A DNA stretch of 64,000 bases, from positions 310,001 to 374,000 of the forward strand of contig NC_016475.1 in assembly GCF_000226095.1 (NCBI RefSeq). Direction: 5' to 3'. The DNA is from Thermothelomyces thermophilus ATCC 42464. Its lineage: Eukaryota; Ascomycota; Sordariomycetes; Sordariales; Chaetomiaceae. Below are positions 1 to 12,457 of the stretch, piece by piece (the stretch's first letter is position 1; the number at the start of each line of letters is the position of its first letter). The notes under the pieces were generated by a model that was given only the letters and a program-made list of their open reading frames with translations, made no database searches and was not told the origin of the DNA. Position numbers and translations under genes: made by a program.

Positions 1-189
1 CCTTCTATCCTATCCTTAGATTGCCTTTGGTAGCTAGCTATCCTTTGCTATCTTTCCCTTTTTAGGAATTGTTTGCCTGTAGTAGCCCGTGCTCCCTAGC
101 GATCCTATGTCAGCCTCGCTTCGTGCCCTTCTTGATTGGTGGCTCATTTAGCCTGCTGCACCCCACCGGGTCGTGGTATATGGTTGGCT
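1..189. other. unassigned flank left of element C
   Basis: This short stretch precedes the first LTR of element C. It is less TA-rich than what follows. I see no ORF, no similarity to the LINE that flanks the right side of element C, and no RNA gene. The five bases before the LTR (TGGCT) are not repeated after the right LTR. Confidence 0.4.
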
Positions 190-641
190 TGTGACATAGG
201 GCTAGAAGTTCTTAATATAACTAGAGGGACATAAGGTATAGTTTTGTTTTCCTAGTTCTATAGAGCTTTGCCATATACGATAGGTATAAATAGGGGTTAC
301 CTATCTAGGGGTACTAGACAAAGAGATAAGGACAATAGATAGCTTTTAACACTCGTTTGCTCCAATAGATTAGAGTGGTAGGATATAGTTCTTCTTTCTT
401 TTATAAGTTAGAGTATCTTTTTTCTATATAAGTAGACTCTTTTACATCTATAGAGAGAGACATTACTATCGCCGCCTTCGCCCCTATTGTCATTGCCATC
501 TAGATAGTCGGACTTGCCTACTATAACCGCGAATACTCGGATGCCCTAGACATTTTAAGCCAACGCTCCTCCCTATCTGACTAGACAGAGGTTTAGTTTT
601 AGAGGTGCTAAGTAGTACCCTAGAGGGTTAGTACTAGCTTA
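190..641 (+). repeat. 5' LTR of element C
   Basis: The segment starts TGTGACATAG and ends AGCTTA. It matches 27441-27892 at equal length (452 bp) with mostly C/T and G/A differences. The ends fit TG..CA after RIP-like change of CA to TA. Confidence 0.75.
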
Positions 642-1559
642 TATTTTTAAGGGCTTAATTAGGGAAGAGTATAACTCTAAGTCTAAACTAGATTACCGGA
701 CTTCGAGCGTAATGGAATAGTAATGTTTGTAATAGAGGAGCAAGGACATATATATAGAGGTGTATATGGCAAAACTGTTAGGAAACCAAGGAGAGTAAAT
801 ATAAGTACTAAGAGATTAGTATATTTGGCGGTAGGCTAGGGAACTACTCTTGCCCTAACGTAATAACACTGCTAGTAGAGACGGTAAGAATCGTAGGATA
901 ATAAGTTTAAAGGAGTTCGACGTTTGTCTAGAGGGATAGAAACTCCGAAATACAGATTAGCGACGCTAGAACTATTTAGGATTCGGAAACGAGATTTTAA
1001 AGTTATATAGATACAAGAGGAAAGCTTTATAGCTATTCTAGCCTTAGTTACCTTGGTATTAGCGCTTGCTAGTAAGGGTGTGTCTACCTATATATTACTA
1101 CTCTTCAGCGGTCTAGTGTAGATTTATCTTATTATTCTAGGAGTTCTAACCTTAGGGGTTAGAGTATTATTATTATAGGGTATCCCCTATTAGAAGGTTT
1201 AGAAATAGCTTTATTAGGTATACTTTAAAGGAATGAAAGTGGTAGACTAAGTTTATATTTAATCTTGCCTATTATAGGAAGACTTAAAGGAAAGGAAGAA
1301 GGCTTCCTAGATTAGCTACTTAGATAGAAGAGTTATCTTTAAGGAAGTTACTTAAATAGAAAGGTATAATTAAGGATAGTAACCTTAGGTATTACTCTTC
1401 TTAATGATTTAGTAAATACCTTAATTGGAATTACTACTCTTAATACCTTTTATATCTAGGTATATTAAAATCTTATCAGGAAAGATGCTATTAGAATCGC
1501 CTTAATTACTAGAGTTTAGAAACCTTACTTTAGACTTAGAAGTTAAGCATTATACTTAA
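642..1559. other. RIP-degraded 5' internal region of element C
   Basis: This region lies between the 5' LTR and the recognisable gag remnant. It is TA-rich with many TAG/CTA words. I could not identify a primer-binding site or a readable domain here, although the segment may contain the gag N-terminus. Confidence 0.4.
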
Positions 1560-3424
1560 GTAGATATTATAGTAGACAGACTTACTAAAGTTATTTAGGT
1601 TATATTCCCTTTGCTAATAGATAAAGAATTACCTAGCCTCTTCTCTAGTTATAACGTTACTAAGTACCTCAAACGTTTTAAAGAAGCTTATAAGATCTTT
1701 AGCAGGGATAATAATAACAAGATCTCCTACTTCGAGTAATAATATATAGATAACCTTTAGGAAATCCTAGACTAGTGGCCAGAGTTAAAGAAGAAAGACT
1801 AGGCTACTTTTAAAGCTATTGTCAAGGAACGCTAGAAGTAGAATAATTCTTGCCAGGAAACCTCTACTTAGGAGCTAAAGCGTCTTCTGGATTCTTAGTA
1901 TATAGATTCGGCCAAGTCTATCTATAACTACCTAGAGTATATTAATATCTTGCTTACCTAAGTGCTAAAGAAGAAGAAAGTAATTTATTAGTTATTAGCT
2001 ATCTAGAAGGTATAAGATAGGTTTCTCTTTACTCTCTAGACTAGTCTTTAGGTTTATAAGAAGGGTAATTTATAGGTTAATAATATAGAGTAAGAAGACT
2101 TCTATAACTTTATATAGGAGTATCTATATAAGGGAGTTAATACTAGGTTAGTATACTATAAGCTAGATCCGAAAGGAGGGGAAGTTAAACTATAGGTAAG
2201 CTAGACCATTAAGAAAAGTCCTTTGGCTCCCTAGGTATAGGAGAGTCCTTTAGGTTTATCTGCCTAGAGAGACACTACCTTTGATAAGATCGTTAACAGG
2301 CTTATAGATGCCTTATATAAGCTTCGGATTAACAAGGGTAAAGTTAGCCGTAAATCCTTAGATAGGGGTAGGCGTTCCTATAACTAGACGGACGATCTAA
2401 GCGACGACGAGATTAAGGAGATCTAGACCTATCCATTGGCTGCTTAAGAGTCTTAGTAGAAGAAAAAGAGCAGCGGATTCCGGCCGAGTTCGACCTTAGC
2501 TATACCCTATAGCTATTACTACTATAGTAACTAGACGTACTTTACCTATAGGTGTCTAGTCCTAGTAAAGGATATCTATAATGGTCTTATCTATTAGCTT
2601 AGTTTTAAGTAGATCTTAGGTAAGAGAGATCCTAGTCTTTTAAAAAGCTAGTAAGTTAAAATTCTTAGTAAGGATATAGCTATTATAGCTAATTAGGGGA
2701 CCTAATAGTATATTATTTATATTCATATCTTTCTTTAGTTAGATCTTCCTAGTTAAGAGCTATATTAACGTTTTATAGAGAGCTATTAAAAGGAATATAA
2801 TTAAGAGTACTATCTAGACCTAAACCTTATTACTAATAAGGCCTTCCTTTAGTATACTAAAGGTTTATATCTACTAGAAGTAGTTATAACCTCCCTTAAT
2901 TGCCTTACTAATACTAAGAGAGTTTCCCTAGAGTTAATCTATAACTATACTAAGGCTAGGGAGATTAGTTTCTAGATAGATCGTAAGTAAGGTAGATATA
3001 CCCTTATCTAGTAGATAAAACGGACAACGTCTTAGATAGACGACCCTGTTTTTGCTACTAACTACAAGGGCTTACTAACAGACGTATTACGGTCTAACTA
3101 GATAGTAATATAAGCTTTTAATACTATCAAGTTAGAGGTTAATAGTAAAGATATTTCTAATAGGGATGGTAATATAGTGACTATAGTATGGAGTATTACC
3201 CTTATAAAGCGCTATTTTATAGAAATAGAGGATAAGCTAATATAAGATCTTATTGGGTAAGAGGGGACTAATAAAGCGAAGACTATTCGATTACTAAAAA
3301 GGAATATAAAAGTAGGAAGAGCTTACCTTTTAGCTATAAGTTAAAGGGTTATAGCTACTATTAAGAGGGCTGCTAATCTAGCTAGTAAGGGAGCTTTCTC
3401 TCTAGCTAGATAGAAATAAACCGT
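1560..3424 (+). pseudogene. gag remnant of element C
   Basis: From about 1640 one plus-strand frame can be followed for more than 1 kb, broken only by scattered TAG/TAA codons at places where Gln or Trp would fit. The readable residues are rich in Lys, Gln and Tyr and look like a Gypsy capsid. Near 2515-2560 a degenerate zinc knuckle is visible: Tyr stands at the expected first, second and His positions and the last Cys remains (short motif YFTYRC), consistent with Cys-to-Tyr change. The frame runs to the LINE-1 target site at 3425 and resumes after 8701. Function is that of a retrotransposon capsid; the copy is dead. Confidence 0.6.
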
Positions 3425-3436
3425 TTACTTTAAGGA

Positions 3437-3440
<4 letters not shown>
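3425..3440. repeat. Left copy of the 16-bp target-site duplication of LINE-1
   Basis: TTACTTTAAGGAATTA here is repeated exactly at 8686-8701. The interval between the copies is the LINE. The duplicated DNA belongs to element C. Confidence 0.85.
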
Positions 3441-3467
<27 letters not shown>

Positions 3468-3699
3468 CTACACCGCTATACTAATAAGCATGCTAGAGCC
3501 TCTCTAGTTATATACGAAGGAAACCATACCTAATAGGCCAGATAAAAACCTCTGTCCTTCCTTTAACGCCTAATCTAGAGTACTAATACACTACTAAGAA
3601 AAGGAGAAGTGGCTAGAATAGCCCTATAGAGGCCTTCCCTCCCGGTCTAGCCTCCTTATAAGGCGGTATTCTAGGAGCCTCCCTAGGTCTATTAGCCAC

Positions 3700-6600
3700 T
3701 ATAGAACCCTTCTTGCTAAGCGATGGTTACGGGCCCCTATACCCCGTAAGACGAGGTCTAGGTCCCTTTGCGACCGTATTTCCTAGGATTCCCACATACG
3801 GCTTCTTAGTAGGTTTGGGCACCAGATAACCAGGTGCTTAATAGTCTCCTTTCCCTAGCTACAGGTATAGTAAGGGGTACTAACCCCCGGGACTTGAACC
3901 CTAAATAGGAAGTCACAGAGGCTAATAGCCCCTGTACGGCCTATACTAGTAGGGAGCTCTAGGCCTTCGTTAGGCCCTAGTGCCTTTGTAGGCCCTCCCC
4001 TGTAAAAACCAGGCGTGGGGGGTCCTTATCCAATACGCGCTATATCCTCCTACCGGCTTGGTCGGCCCTCTAACGGTTGCTCTAGCTAGCCAATACGGCT
4101 AGTTCTATAGCCTGTAGTCTTCTTTGTAGGGTCTATAGGGGGGGTCGACCCCCTCTATAGCCCTCCTAAACCTACTGCCGGACCGTTGACCTTGCTACCT
4201 CTAGGGCTATAGGCTTCGGCTCCCGGCCCCTTGCCCTGGCCCTTCTCCTCCGGAACCTCTAGCTTAGCCTATTATAGGCCTATTAGATAAGGGCCCTTAT
4301 AGGGACCTAGGAGGCCCCCGGACCCACCCTAGTCTATAAGAGTAGTTAGTCAAGTTTAGCTTTAAAGTTAGCTAGCCTCTTATTAAGATAGACGTCGAAG
4401 GGTAGCACCTAGGCTTCTGTTTTAAGGTACCGGATAGGGGTGGCCTTATAGACCCTAGTAACTACTTAAAGGGCCCTATATTAGGCCTTTAATAGTTCCC
4501 TAGCAGGGCCTTCCGGCTTACCCCCTAGCTTAGTAGGCTTATGGAAGTTCGAGGCCCTATAAGCTAAGGCGCTATAGATATACTTGGTATAGACCTCGTA
4601 GGCCTATAGGAGGCTAGGGCCCTAGGTCTTTATAGCAAGCCTAGTTAGGGTAAACTCCTAGGTTTCCAGCTTCTTAGCTACCTTTATATAGTAGGGGCCT
4701 TACTATAGCCTCTAGTCTAGCTAGACCCCAAGGAATCTAGCCGACTTTGATAGGGCTATAGTGGTAGTACCCCCTCTAGGCTATAGGAGCTCTAGCGGTC
4801 GTAACCACTGTTTCCGGCCCTTGTTAAAGTGGATGAGCTCACACTTTTCCAGGGTAAAAGCCATACCCTAGGTCCTTACCTACTAAAGGCAGGCCTTTTA
4901 GGCCCTCTATAGCTAACCGTTATAGGCCTCCTCGGCCCTCCTAAAGGCTAGGAGGTTAGTATTATTAGCGAAGCCTATTAAACTGACCGCGGGGCTGGCC
5001 TAGCGGATGGCCTAGTAAAGGGAGGCTATATAGAGGATAAATAGTATAGGGGAGAGGGGTAACCCCTATAGGACCCTAGCCCTTACTACTATATCCTCCG
5101 TTTCCTAGCCATCGAAGTAAAGGATAGCCACCCTATCCTATAGCTACTCCTTGACCTAGACTACTAACCACTTCGGGAAGCCTTGGCTCTATAAAGTAGC
5201 TAGTAGCTAGGTATAGTTAATAGTATCGAAAGCCCCTGAGATATCAAGCTATAGGAGGGAGGTAGCTACCTTGTACCTCTAGGCCTCCTAGACCTAAGCC
5301 GTAACAAGCCAGATAGCTAGTTCTATAGATCTATATTCCTAGTTACTTATCTATTTGGCCGGTAGAAGCCTATAGACCTCTATAATAGCCGTTACCTTCT
5401 AGGCAACTATAGCCTCTAGCACCTTGCCTATTATTAATAAGAGCGCTATAGGCCTATAGTTACCTAGGGTAAGGTAGGCCTATAGGGGTTTACTAGGCTT
5501 ACAAAGGACTACTATCTTAGCCCTTTTAAACTAGGCTAGGAAATAGCCAAGCCGTAGGCTTTCTAAGGCTAGTATAGCTAGTATCTAGTAGAGCGGCCGC
5601 CTATAGGCCTTTAATAGGCTTATAGGGAGGAGGTCCTCCCTAGGGGCTTTCTATAGGGCCGTCCTAGCTAGTACTACCTTAACTTTGCCTATTATAACCT
5701 CCTAGCTTATTTCGAACTTCGGTTCCTAATGGTCGTTTAGACCTAGGTCGTTAATATCTGATAGGTCTGCTTCTAGGTTCGGAAAGAACTTATCGGCCAG
5801 TGCTCTAGCCTTCTACTAATAGGTTATAAGCCCTCCTTTGAAGGCTAGGAGCTTTAGGGGGTCGACCAGTAGGTAGCTTTATAGCCTTGCTTACCTCTCT
5901 AGCCTCTATAGCAGGTCTGGCCGGTTAGTTGCCTCCTATAACGTAGCTCTCTAGCTCTTAGTCTTCGCGGCCGTAATAGTCCTAGCCTAGTCCTATAGGG
6001 CCTGCCGAAGTACCTCTTATGTATAGGGGTTTAAGGTACCCTTATAGGCCCTCTCTACCTCCTTAGCTCTCTTCTAGGCCTCCCGAACCTCCTTCGTCTA
6101 CTATTAAGCCTGTCTGCCGCCTATACTAGCCTTCTTTGCTAGGGCCGAGACCGTAGCTACCTCTTCGAGGGCCTCTATAAGCCTGTTAAAGGCCTATAAA
6201 AGCTCCTCTAGGCCCCGGAAAACAGGCCTGGCCTAGGCCGATGCCTATCTACCAAGCCGGAGTAGGAGGTAGGCTACCTTGGCCTACGTGACCTCCTTGT
6301 CTAGGCTCTTCTAGTCCTACCCTTTACTAACCGGTACGGGCCCGTTAGTCCCCTAGAGGGAGATATCTAGGGCCTATAGGTAGTAGTCGGATTTCCTACA
6401 CTTTACGATATCCCTATAGGTCGCTTCTAGCCTAGCTAAGGCCTAGAATAGGTCTATTATGGAAGGCCGGCTATACTAGTCCCCCTAGGGGGCCCTAGTA
6501 ACCTAGCTATGGGGTATATATAGGTTAAGGTCCTACTAGTCTATAAGGCTAAGGAGGTCCCTAGCCCCCGGGCTAAGCCTGTTAAATAGGTCCTAGACTA

Positions 6601-6990
6601 GGTAGTAAAGGTTAAAGTCACCTATAAGAACTAGGGGGTAGGTTAGCCGAGGTAGGGCTAGCAGGTCCCGTAAGAGGGCCTGCTCCTCTTTATTATTATA
6701 GACTAACTAGAGCTCGAACCCCCTCTCTCCTAGGGCTAGAAAGGTTACCTTATACTAGTTCTCCTCTGCCAAATAGTCCTACTAGCCAACCGGGAAGCGC
6801 TTAGCTACTAGAATAACCGCCTTACCCTTAGGCTTATAAACCAGGTAGTATTTCGAGGCCTAGGGGTAGTATATTAACCCTATGAACCGGTTAATCTACA
6901 GTTCCTAGATAGCTAGTAGGTTATATTTAGCCTCCTCTAGTAGGACCTTAAAGGCCTATTTATTACCTTAGGTATTCTACTAAAGGATCT
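3700..6990 (-). pseudogene. LINE-1 ORF2 remnant: AP endonuclease plus reverse transcriptase
   Basis: Read on the minus strand, the start near 6990 gives the endonuclease opening (KIL..NT, with both bases of a Gln-Trp pair now stop codons, then LLAI.E.W). The RT signature lies near 4960-4975 as GFANNTNLL, where a GFADDTNLL-type motif is expected. Both Asp residues are now Asn, which is a G-to-A change. Downstream near 4800-4860 a typical LINE RT tail (KCELIHFNKGR) is clear. The region 3500-4100 may hold an RNase H domain, which I could not read. The product would nick target DNA and copy the element RNA. Many TAG codons make this copy inactive. Confidence 0.7.
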
Positions 6991-7029
6991 TAATTTACAT
7001 TCGAGGTGGCTAGGGCAGAGGACAAAGGC

Positions 7030-8330
7030 ATAGTAGTAGTAGTAGGCTCTATAGCTATTACCCCCTTGGCTAGTTACGAGAGGGAGGGGGTTGTAGGCTA
7101 TAGAAAGGAGATATAGGTCTATTAGGCATCGAACAAGGCGTTCCTAGCCGCCTATTAGACTAGGGTAGGCCTTCTATAGAGGCGTTTAACCCTAGTTTAG
7201 TAGTGGTCGTCATCCTCTAGCTAGCTGCTAAACTCGAAGGCTACCCTCTAGTATAGTTACTCTAGTAGTTAGAAGATCTAGGGTCTATAATAATAGGCCT
7301 CCCTAGCTCTCTCCTAGGCTTCGACTTTCTTTGGGCAGCCCCTATACTAGGCTATATAGGGGCTCCTATGGGCTATATACCTATAAGGGAGTTAGTTAGA
7401 GTAGGTAAGGCATTAGGCCTCCCTAGTCTTCCCCCCCTCCTTATAGGCCTTTATGCCGTAACGGCTATAATAGGCCGGCTACTAGTAATACTACTAGGTA
7501 TAGCCAAAGCTCTAGTACTTATAGCACTACCTCGGCTCTAGAGCATCCTAGTAAGGCTCGTAGTCTAGCATCTAGGCATCCTAGACCACGCCCTCGTTAT
7601 AGGCCTTCTAGGCCTCTTCGAGGTCCCGTAAGCCTAGGAGTACTATGGCCTATTTCCTCTATAGGCTCTTTAGTAGCCGGAACTTGACCGTTTCGATCGA
7701 GTATAGGCCTATAGCCCCCTTAAAGTCTTGTTCGCTAACCCCCTATAGCTCTTCCTTCCGGACTCCTTTAGCTAGGACTATATAGGCCCTGCCAATCTCC
7801 CTAGCCTCCTCTCCGAAGGCTATAGCTACCTATCGCTTATTAGCCAAATACTAATTCTTAGTAGCCTTATCCTTAAAGACTACTACTATATCCCTGCTTA
7901 GGAGCTTCCTAGCCGTAACGGCTCCTTAGCGGCTAGAGACCCTGTTAACCGCTTAGACTATCTTAGCTAGGGTTCGGGCTTTAAGGTCCTCCTATAGGCC
8001 TATATTCCGTATCGTGACCTCCCGCGAGGCCTGTAACGGCACTGCCTTAGCCGACGGTAGGCTTCCTTAGGGGCCTGTTGCCCCCTATTACAGCCCTACG
8101 GCCACCTATGCCTAGGTAAGGCAGGGGGTGGCCTTAAGGGCTTCTTTAAGCCCCTTTTTGACTTCTTTAGCTACAAGTTTCTATAGGTTCGGAACTAGGC
8201 CTATAATAGTAGTCGTAAGGCCCTATAAGAGCCTGTTGGCAAGGTCCTATGCCTTGCCTTGCTTAGGGCTTAGTACAAGGTCGACTAGTTACATAATAAG
8301 ACCCCTTAGTTCTTTGATATCTAGGGTAGG
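7030..8330 (-). pseudogene. LINE-1 ORF1 remnant: gag-like RNA-binding protein with zinc knuckles
   Basis: One minus-strand frame reads from about 8230 to 7400 with TAG interruptions. It contains a segment typical of Tad1-like ORF1 proteins (short readable pieces: RDIVVVFKDKA, AFGEEA, LAKGVRKEEL, GAIGLYSIETVKFRLL), followed near 7430-7510 by degenerate CCHC knuckles (CYKYQSFGYTQ with Cys and His changed to Tyr). ORF1 proteins bind the element RNA. This copy is inactive. Confidence 0.65.
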
Positions 8331-8685
8331 GTAAGCCTATAGTAGGCCCCCCTTTGATTGGTTCGAAGCTATAGGCCTCCCTACTTAGTGGCTTAGCGGT
8401 AGGCTTTAAATCAACGTTACGTTCAGGGGCGCTAGGTAGTCTGTATGGTGAAAATTTTAATAAGCGTACAAGGTACGGTCGGATTACGGTCGGGTCCGGT
8501 TCTAACGCTTGCGATGCCTGTTACGCACCCGCAACGGCTTGCGCGTAGTTAAAAGTGGTACCGTTAGATAGCGTTTTTCGAGAGCTTTCTAGCGATAGTA
8601 GTTTCGTATGTTTTGGTAGGGTATTCGCAAAGATGCAAGAGAAGCTTTTTTGGTAGGTTCTTAGTATTTAATATAGTTATAGGGA

Positions 8686-8701
8686 TTACTTTAAGGAATT
8701 A
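8686..8701. repeat. Right copy of the LINE-1 target-site duplication
   Basis: Exact repeat of 3425-3440. Element C sequence continues directly after it. Confidence 0.85.
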
Positions 8702-10860
8702 GAGAAATCGACTAAGGAGAATGTAGCCTATAATATACCCTCTCTGGTTAGTAAGGCTCTTTAAGCAAAGATACTTACTATTAACAAGGTCTAAGGGATT
8801 TCCTTAGCATTTAAAAACATGCTAATTATATTCTTTAAGTAGGATTATAAAAGTCCTTAGGAGGTGATTAAGTATAAGGGCTTAGCTATTCCTTTTCCTA
8901 ATAAGCCGGCTTTATAAATAAGAGGGAGAGCGTTATAAGAGGTTAAGATATACCTTAGCTATCTAGGTAAATAGAATAACGTTAAGGAAAAAGAGTCTAT
9001 AATTATAGTTCTAATATTTCTAGAGGTTATTAGTAATAGCTAGTAGGCTATTATAATAGACGGTTTCTAGAGTAATTACCTCATTAGATGGCGAGATTAG
9101 TTAGATTTGGAAGAAATCGAAACATCTTTCTAGGCTCTAATTTATATACTTTCTATTAGTTAGAAGATTCAGATAGGTATACTTATATAGATATATATAC
9201 TACTAATGCTCCATTATAACTTCGAGGATTTAAGGGGTAAGAAGGTACTTACTCTAATCGATACTAGATCTAAGTATAATATAATTATCTTTAGCCTAGT
9301 ATAGAGATACTATCTCCCTATATAGATAACGATAGTAATTTCCTAGGGTCTTTATAATAGTAGGCTATTTACTAAGGAAATGGTTAGTATAATTATCTTA
9401 AGGGCTATCTTAATCTATAAGCATTTCTTCGTTTTAGATAGAGATACTAGTAATTACTAAATCTTACTAGGTATACTATTTATCTATAATATAAGCCTAA
9501 GGTTTAATTATAAAGCTAGCCGTTTAGTTATAGTAAATATTATTACTAAGAATAAATTAATTAAAGCGTTAATTATCTTAGACATTATAGCCAAAATAAT
9601 ATTTAAAAGAAAATATTAACTTATAGGGGATAAACTCTAGCGTCTAATTATAACGACTAGCGCTACCCTTACATTTACTAACGTTTAGAATAATGAAATT
9701 CTACTTAGATTTCTTAATAATCAGGCTAATAAAGTCATTTTTAATATAATACTAGGGATTTCTTACCTACCTCTTATCGATATACTTACTAAAGTTTCGA
9801 TATTTTGTCTTACTAGATAGAACACTTTAAAATGGAGATACTGGGAAATGGAGGGCGAAACGGACGAGCCTAGCCGTCTAGACAGACGGAAAACGCTTAG
9901 AAAACTTGTATTAGAGGTCAGAAAAGGGTTATAGGAGGTATAGACATTTACTATACGAAAGTCCACGGCTAGAAAAGTTTACCTAGTAGATACGGCCGTT
10001 AGCGATAGTTCGGTACCTAATAGTGACCCTAACTGGTAGGAACAGCGCCTAGGGGAAGCTACTAAAAAGATAAAGTTTAGGTTAGAGTAGGATAGCCTTA
10101 TTACGTTACGGTTTTCGGACCTAGAGCCTAGGACACGGCTTATAGCCAAACGGCTTAATATACTACTTATATCTATAGGAAGCTTTCTATCTAATTAGGA
10201 GAAGGAACTCTTTATATAGGTCCTATAGAATAGAGAGGCCGCCCTAGTATAGGATTTCACTAAATATAGACAGATTTAACTTAATATTATTCCTCTTTAG
10301 GTTATCCGGACTATCCCTTATATAGTATAGCAATTAAAGAGTATCCCTATCCTGAAGCCGTTAATGCCGAAGGTTATTAACCTCCTAAAGTAGTAGATCT
10401 AGCGTAGGATTATCGAGCCTAGCTATAGGAGCTATTATAATAACTAGTTCCTAGTCCTTAAGAAGGGTAGTCTCCGGCTAATTAATGACGCTTAGAAAGC
10501 TAACGCCATAACTATACGGGACATATTCGTACTACCGGCTATAGAGGAATTTAGCGAAGACTTTAGTAGTTATAAAGTTATCTCCCTCTTAGACCTGTTT
10601 TCCAGGTACGACTAAGTTAGCCTTAACGAATAGAGCCAGGATCTTACTACCTTTCAAACGCCTATTGGTCTCTTCTAGATGTGTACCTTCCTTATAGGCG
10701 GAACGAACTCTATTGCCTAGTTTTAACGAGCGATAACCCGGATCTTCTAGAACCTGATTCCGGATGTCTGCTACGTTTACCTAGATAATATCTATATAAA
10801 GGGGCCGTAGTCTGACTATAAAGGGGAAGAAATCGCTAACTACCCTAGGAGCGGTAATAC
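8702..10860 (+). pseudogene. Element C protease and reverse transcriptase remnants
   Basis: Near 9245-9275 a retropepsin active-site region reads LIDTRSKYN, where LIDTGS is expected; Gly-to-Arg fits G-to-A change. Near 9455-9500 the second protease signature ILLGILFIYN follows. The RT spans about 10440-10830: readable motifs include LRLINDAQKANA, DLFSRYDQ, FQTPIGLFQM, GGTNSIAQF and, at the active site, VYLDNIYIKGP (YLDD-type, second Asp now Asn). The resemblance is to fungal Gypsy RTs. The RT breaks off soon after the active site and the same frame runs into the peptidase-like segment. RNase H and integrase are missing. Stops are nearly all TAG. Confidence 0.65.
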
Positions 10861-12457
10861 CTAGAAGCTCTTTAACGAACTATATACTAGGCCTATTCCC
10901 CATCCTAGGGAAGTTATAGCTAGAAGGCTAGAGTGGCTTATAAGTCCTAGTCTTAAGATTAACGAGCGAATCATTAGTTACCTATTTCCCTTATACATTA
11001 GGTTACGTGGTTAGGGGAAGATATACTTCGGCTAGCGTTAGTATAATATCGCTATAAGCCTATACGATATTAAAGGGCTTATATTAAGAAAGGAGTACCT
11101 AAACGGCTATAACCTCCTAAACCTGCTTTGGTATATATTAGTGTCCTACGAGCTATACGTCTATATCTTTCTAGAAGCTGTTAGCGACCTAAAGCCTAAG
11201 TAGTTAGTATTACCCCTATGAAAATGGAAGGATACGGCCAGAAAACGATTCTAGGTAATCCTTTGCTACTTACGATAATCACACTGGGCCGTGGCCATAT
11301 ATGACCAGACAGAGTCCTATCTTTATTATATAGACTCCTATCCTTCCGATAAGTAAAGCTAAAAAGATTTATTTAAGACTCTATAGGATAAGGTCATTCT
11401 CCCTAGCTTTCTTTTTCTACCGCCCAGAGGTTATATATACTAGCCGACAGTATAGGCGACGTTAAAGCAGAAAGGCCAGTAGGAATACGGTGTCTAGGTC
11501 GCTAAGTTCTACCACTTCTACTTCTAAGAGATTCGATAGGGAGATAAGGTATAGCTTAAGCTCCCCTAGTAGAAGGGCCGTCTATATACAAGGCTAAAAG
11601 TGACAAAGGCTAAGAACAAGATATTGACGCTCTAGCTTAGAACAATCCAGATAGCTCTAGGCTATCTACCTAATAGCTCCCTCTAGCTAGAGAAGCCGAA
11701 GAATCCCTAGGGGGATATTAGTCCCTATTAACTACCTAGGTAGCCTATAGATAAGCTACTTCATAGGCCGCCGGTTCTATAGCTATAGCTATAGCTAGAA
11801 TAGGCCAAATTAGTTATCTCTGTCTAGATAGAGGAAGGAGAAGACAATCTGCTACCGACAAAGGAGTAACTAGTTATAAAGAAGGATCGTTAGGTTCCTC
11901 TAGACGATGCTATCTAGCGGTTTCTTAGCAAGGCGCCTAAGGGACTTAGGCCGCCTTAGCTACTCTAATAGGTACTTAAGTATCCCTATAAACCAAGGAT
12001 AGCTATTTACTAGCGTATAGTAGAATAGGTAAAAGAGCAACTTATAGCTATAGAAGGATAAGGAAAACTTTTAGGGTTATAATAGTAATAACTAGTAAAG
12101 TAGGTACCTTTAGTAATATAATAGCTGCCTAGTTGGACCAAGATAAAGCTAAGTAAGCTAGTATAGATATAAAAGATATACTTGACCTAAGCTACTAAGA
12201 AAGGATAGGCTTATTAGTATCGTCCTGCCAATAATCCTACCAAATAGACTTGGCCCCTACTATTTAAACATTTAGGGCCTAAAGATCTTAAGCTAATTCC
12301 TAAGTACCTACTATAGTTTATAGGCTAGGATACGTTAGATACTAAAGTAAAAGCCTAGTAAAGGTATTAGGTATCTAAGAAATAGCCCTCGCTTAAAGGT
12401 AATAATAGAGCTAAATAGGCTAGGTATTATAAGGGATATAAGTAAGGTTTTAGATTC
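10861..12457 (+). pseudogene. Ulp1/C48-like cysteine peptidase remnant and C-terminal tail in element C
   Basis: The RT frame continues into a segment that reads as a Ulp1/SENP-type (C48) peptidase at about 11020-11540. An N-terminal part (DIKGLILRKEYLNGYNLL) resembles the substrate-groove start of the family. SHWAVAIYD (about 11277-11303) supplies the His. IDS (near 11330) supplies the Asp. EYGV (near 11482) stands where DCGV is expected, the catalytic Cys being Tyr, a change explained by TGC to TAC. Beyond 11540 a Gln- and Leu-rich tail runs to the A insertion at 12458 with no domain I know. C48 enzymes cleave SUMO-like conjugates. The copy is inactive. The call rests on motif order only. 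Confidence 0.55.
12453..12457. repeat. Left target-site duplication of chromovirus A (GATTC)
   Basis: GATTC is repeated at 27394-27398 immediately after the right LTR of A. The duplicated site lies in the tail of element C. Confidence 0.8.

Larger units (their letters stand above)
3441..8685 (-). mobile_element. LINE-1: Tad1-like non-LTR retrotransposon inserted in element C
   Basis: A 5,245-bp element on the minus strand is bounded by an exact 16-bp target duplication. Its 3' end, at low coordinates, is a (TTA)n tract on the plus strand (about 3438-3466), meaning a (TAA)n tail as in Tad1/I-type LINEs. It holds ORF1 (gag-like, zinc knuckles) at about 7030-8330 and ORF2 (AP endonuclease and reverse transcriptase) at about 3700-6990. 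Both are full of in-frame TAG codons. The stretch 8400-8640 is the non-coding 5' region and keeps CpG-rich patches. The 39 or so bases 8647-8685 are not found in LINE-2, so LINE-2 may be slightly 5'-shortened. Confidence 0.85.

Noticed and set aside
3438-3466. (TTA)n run as an independent microsatellite
   Set aside because: It is explained as the (TAA)n tail of the minus-strand LINE, directly inside the target duplication.
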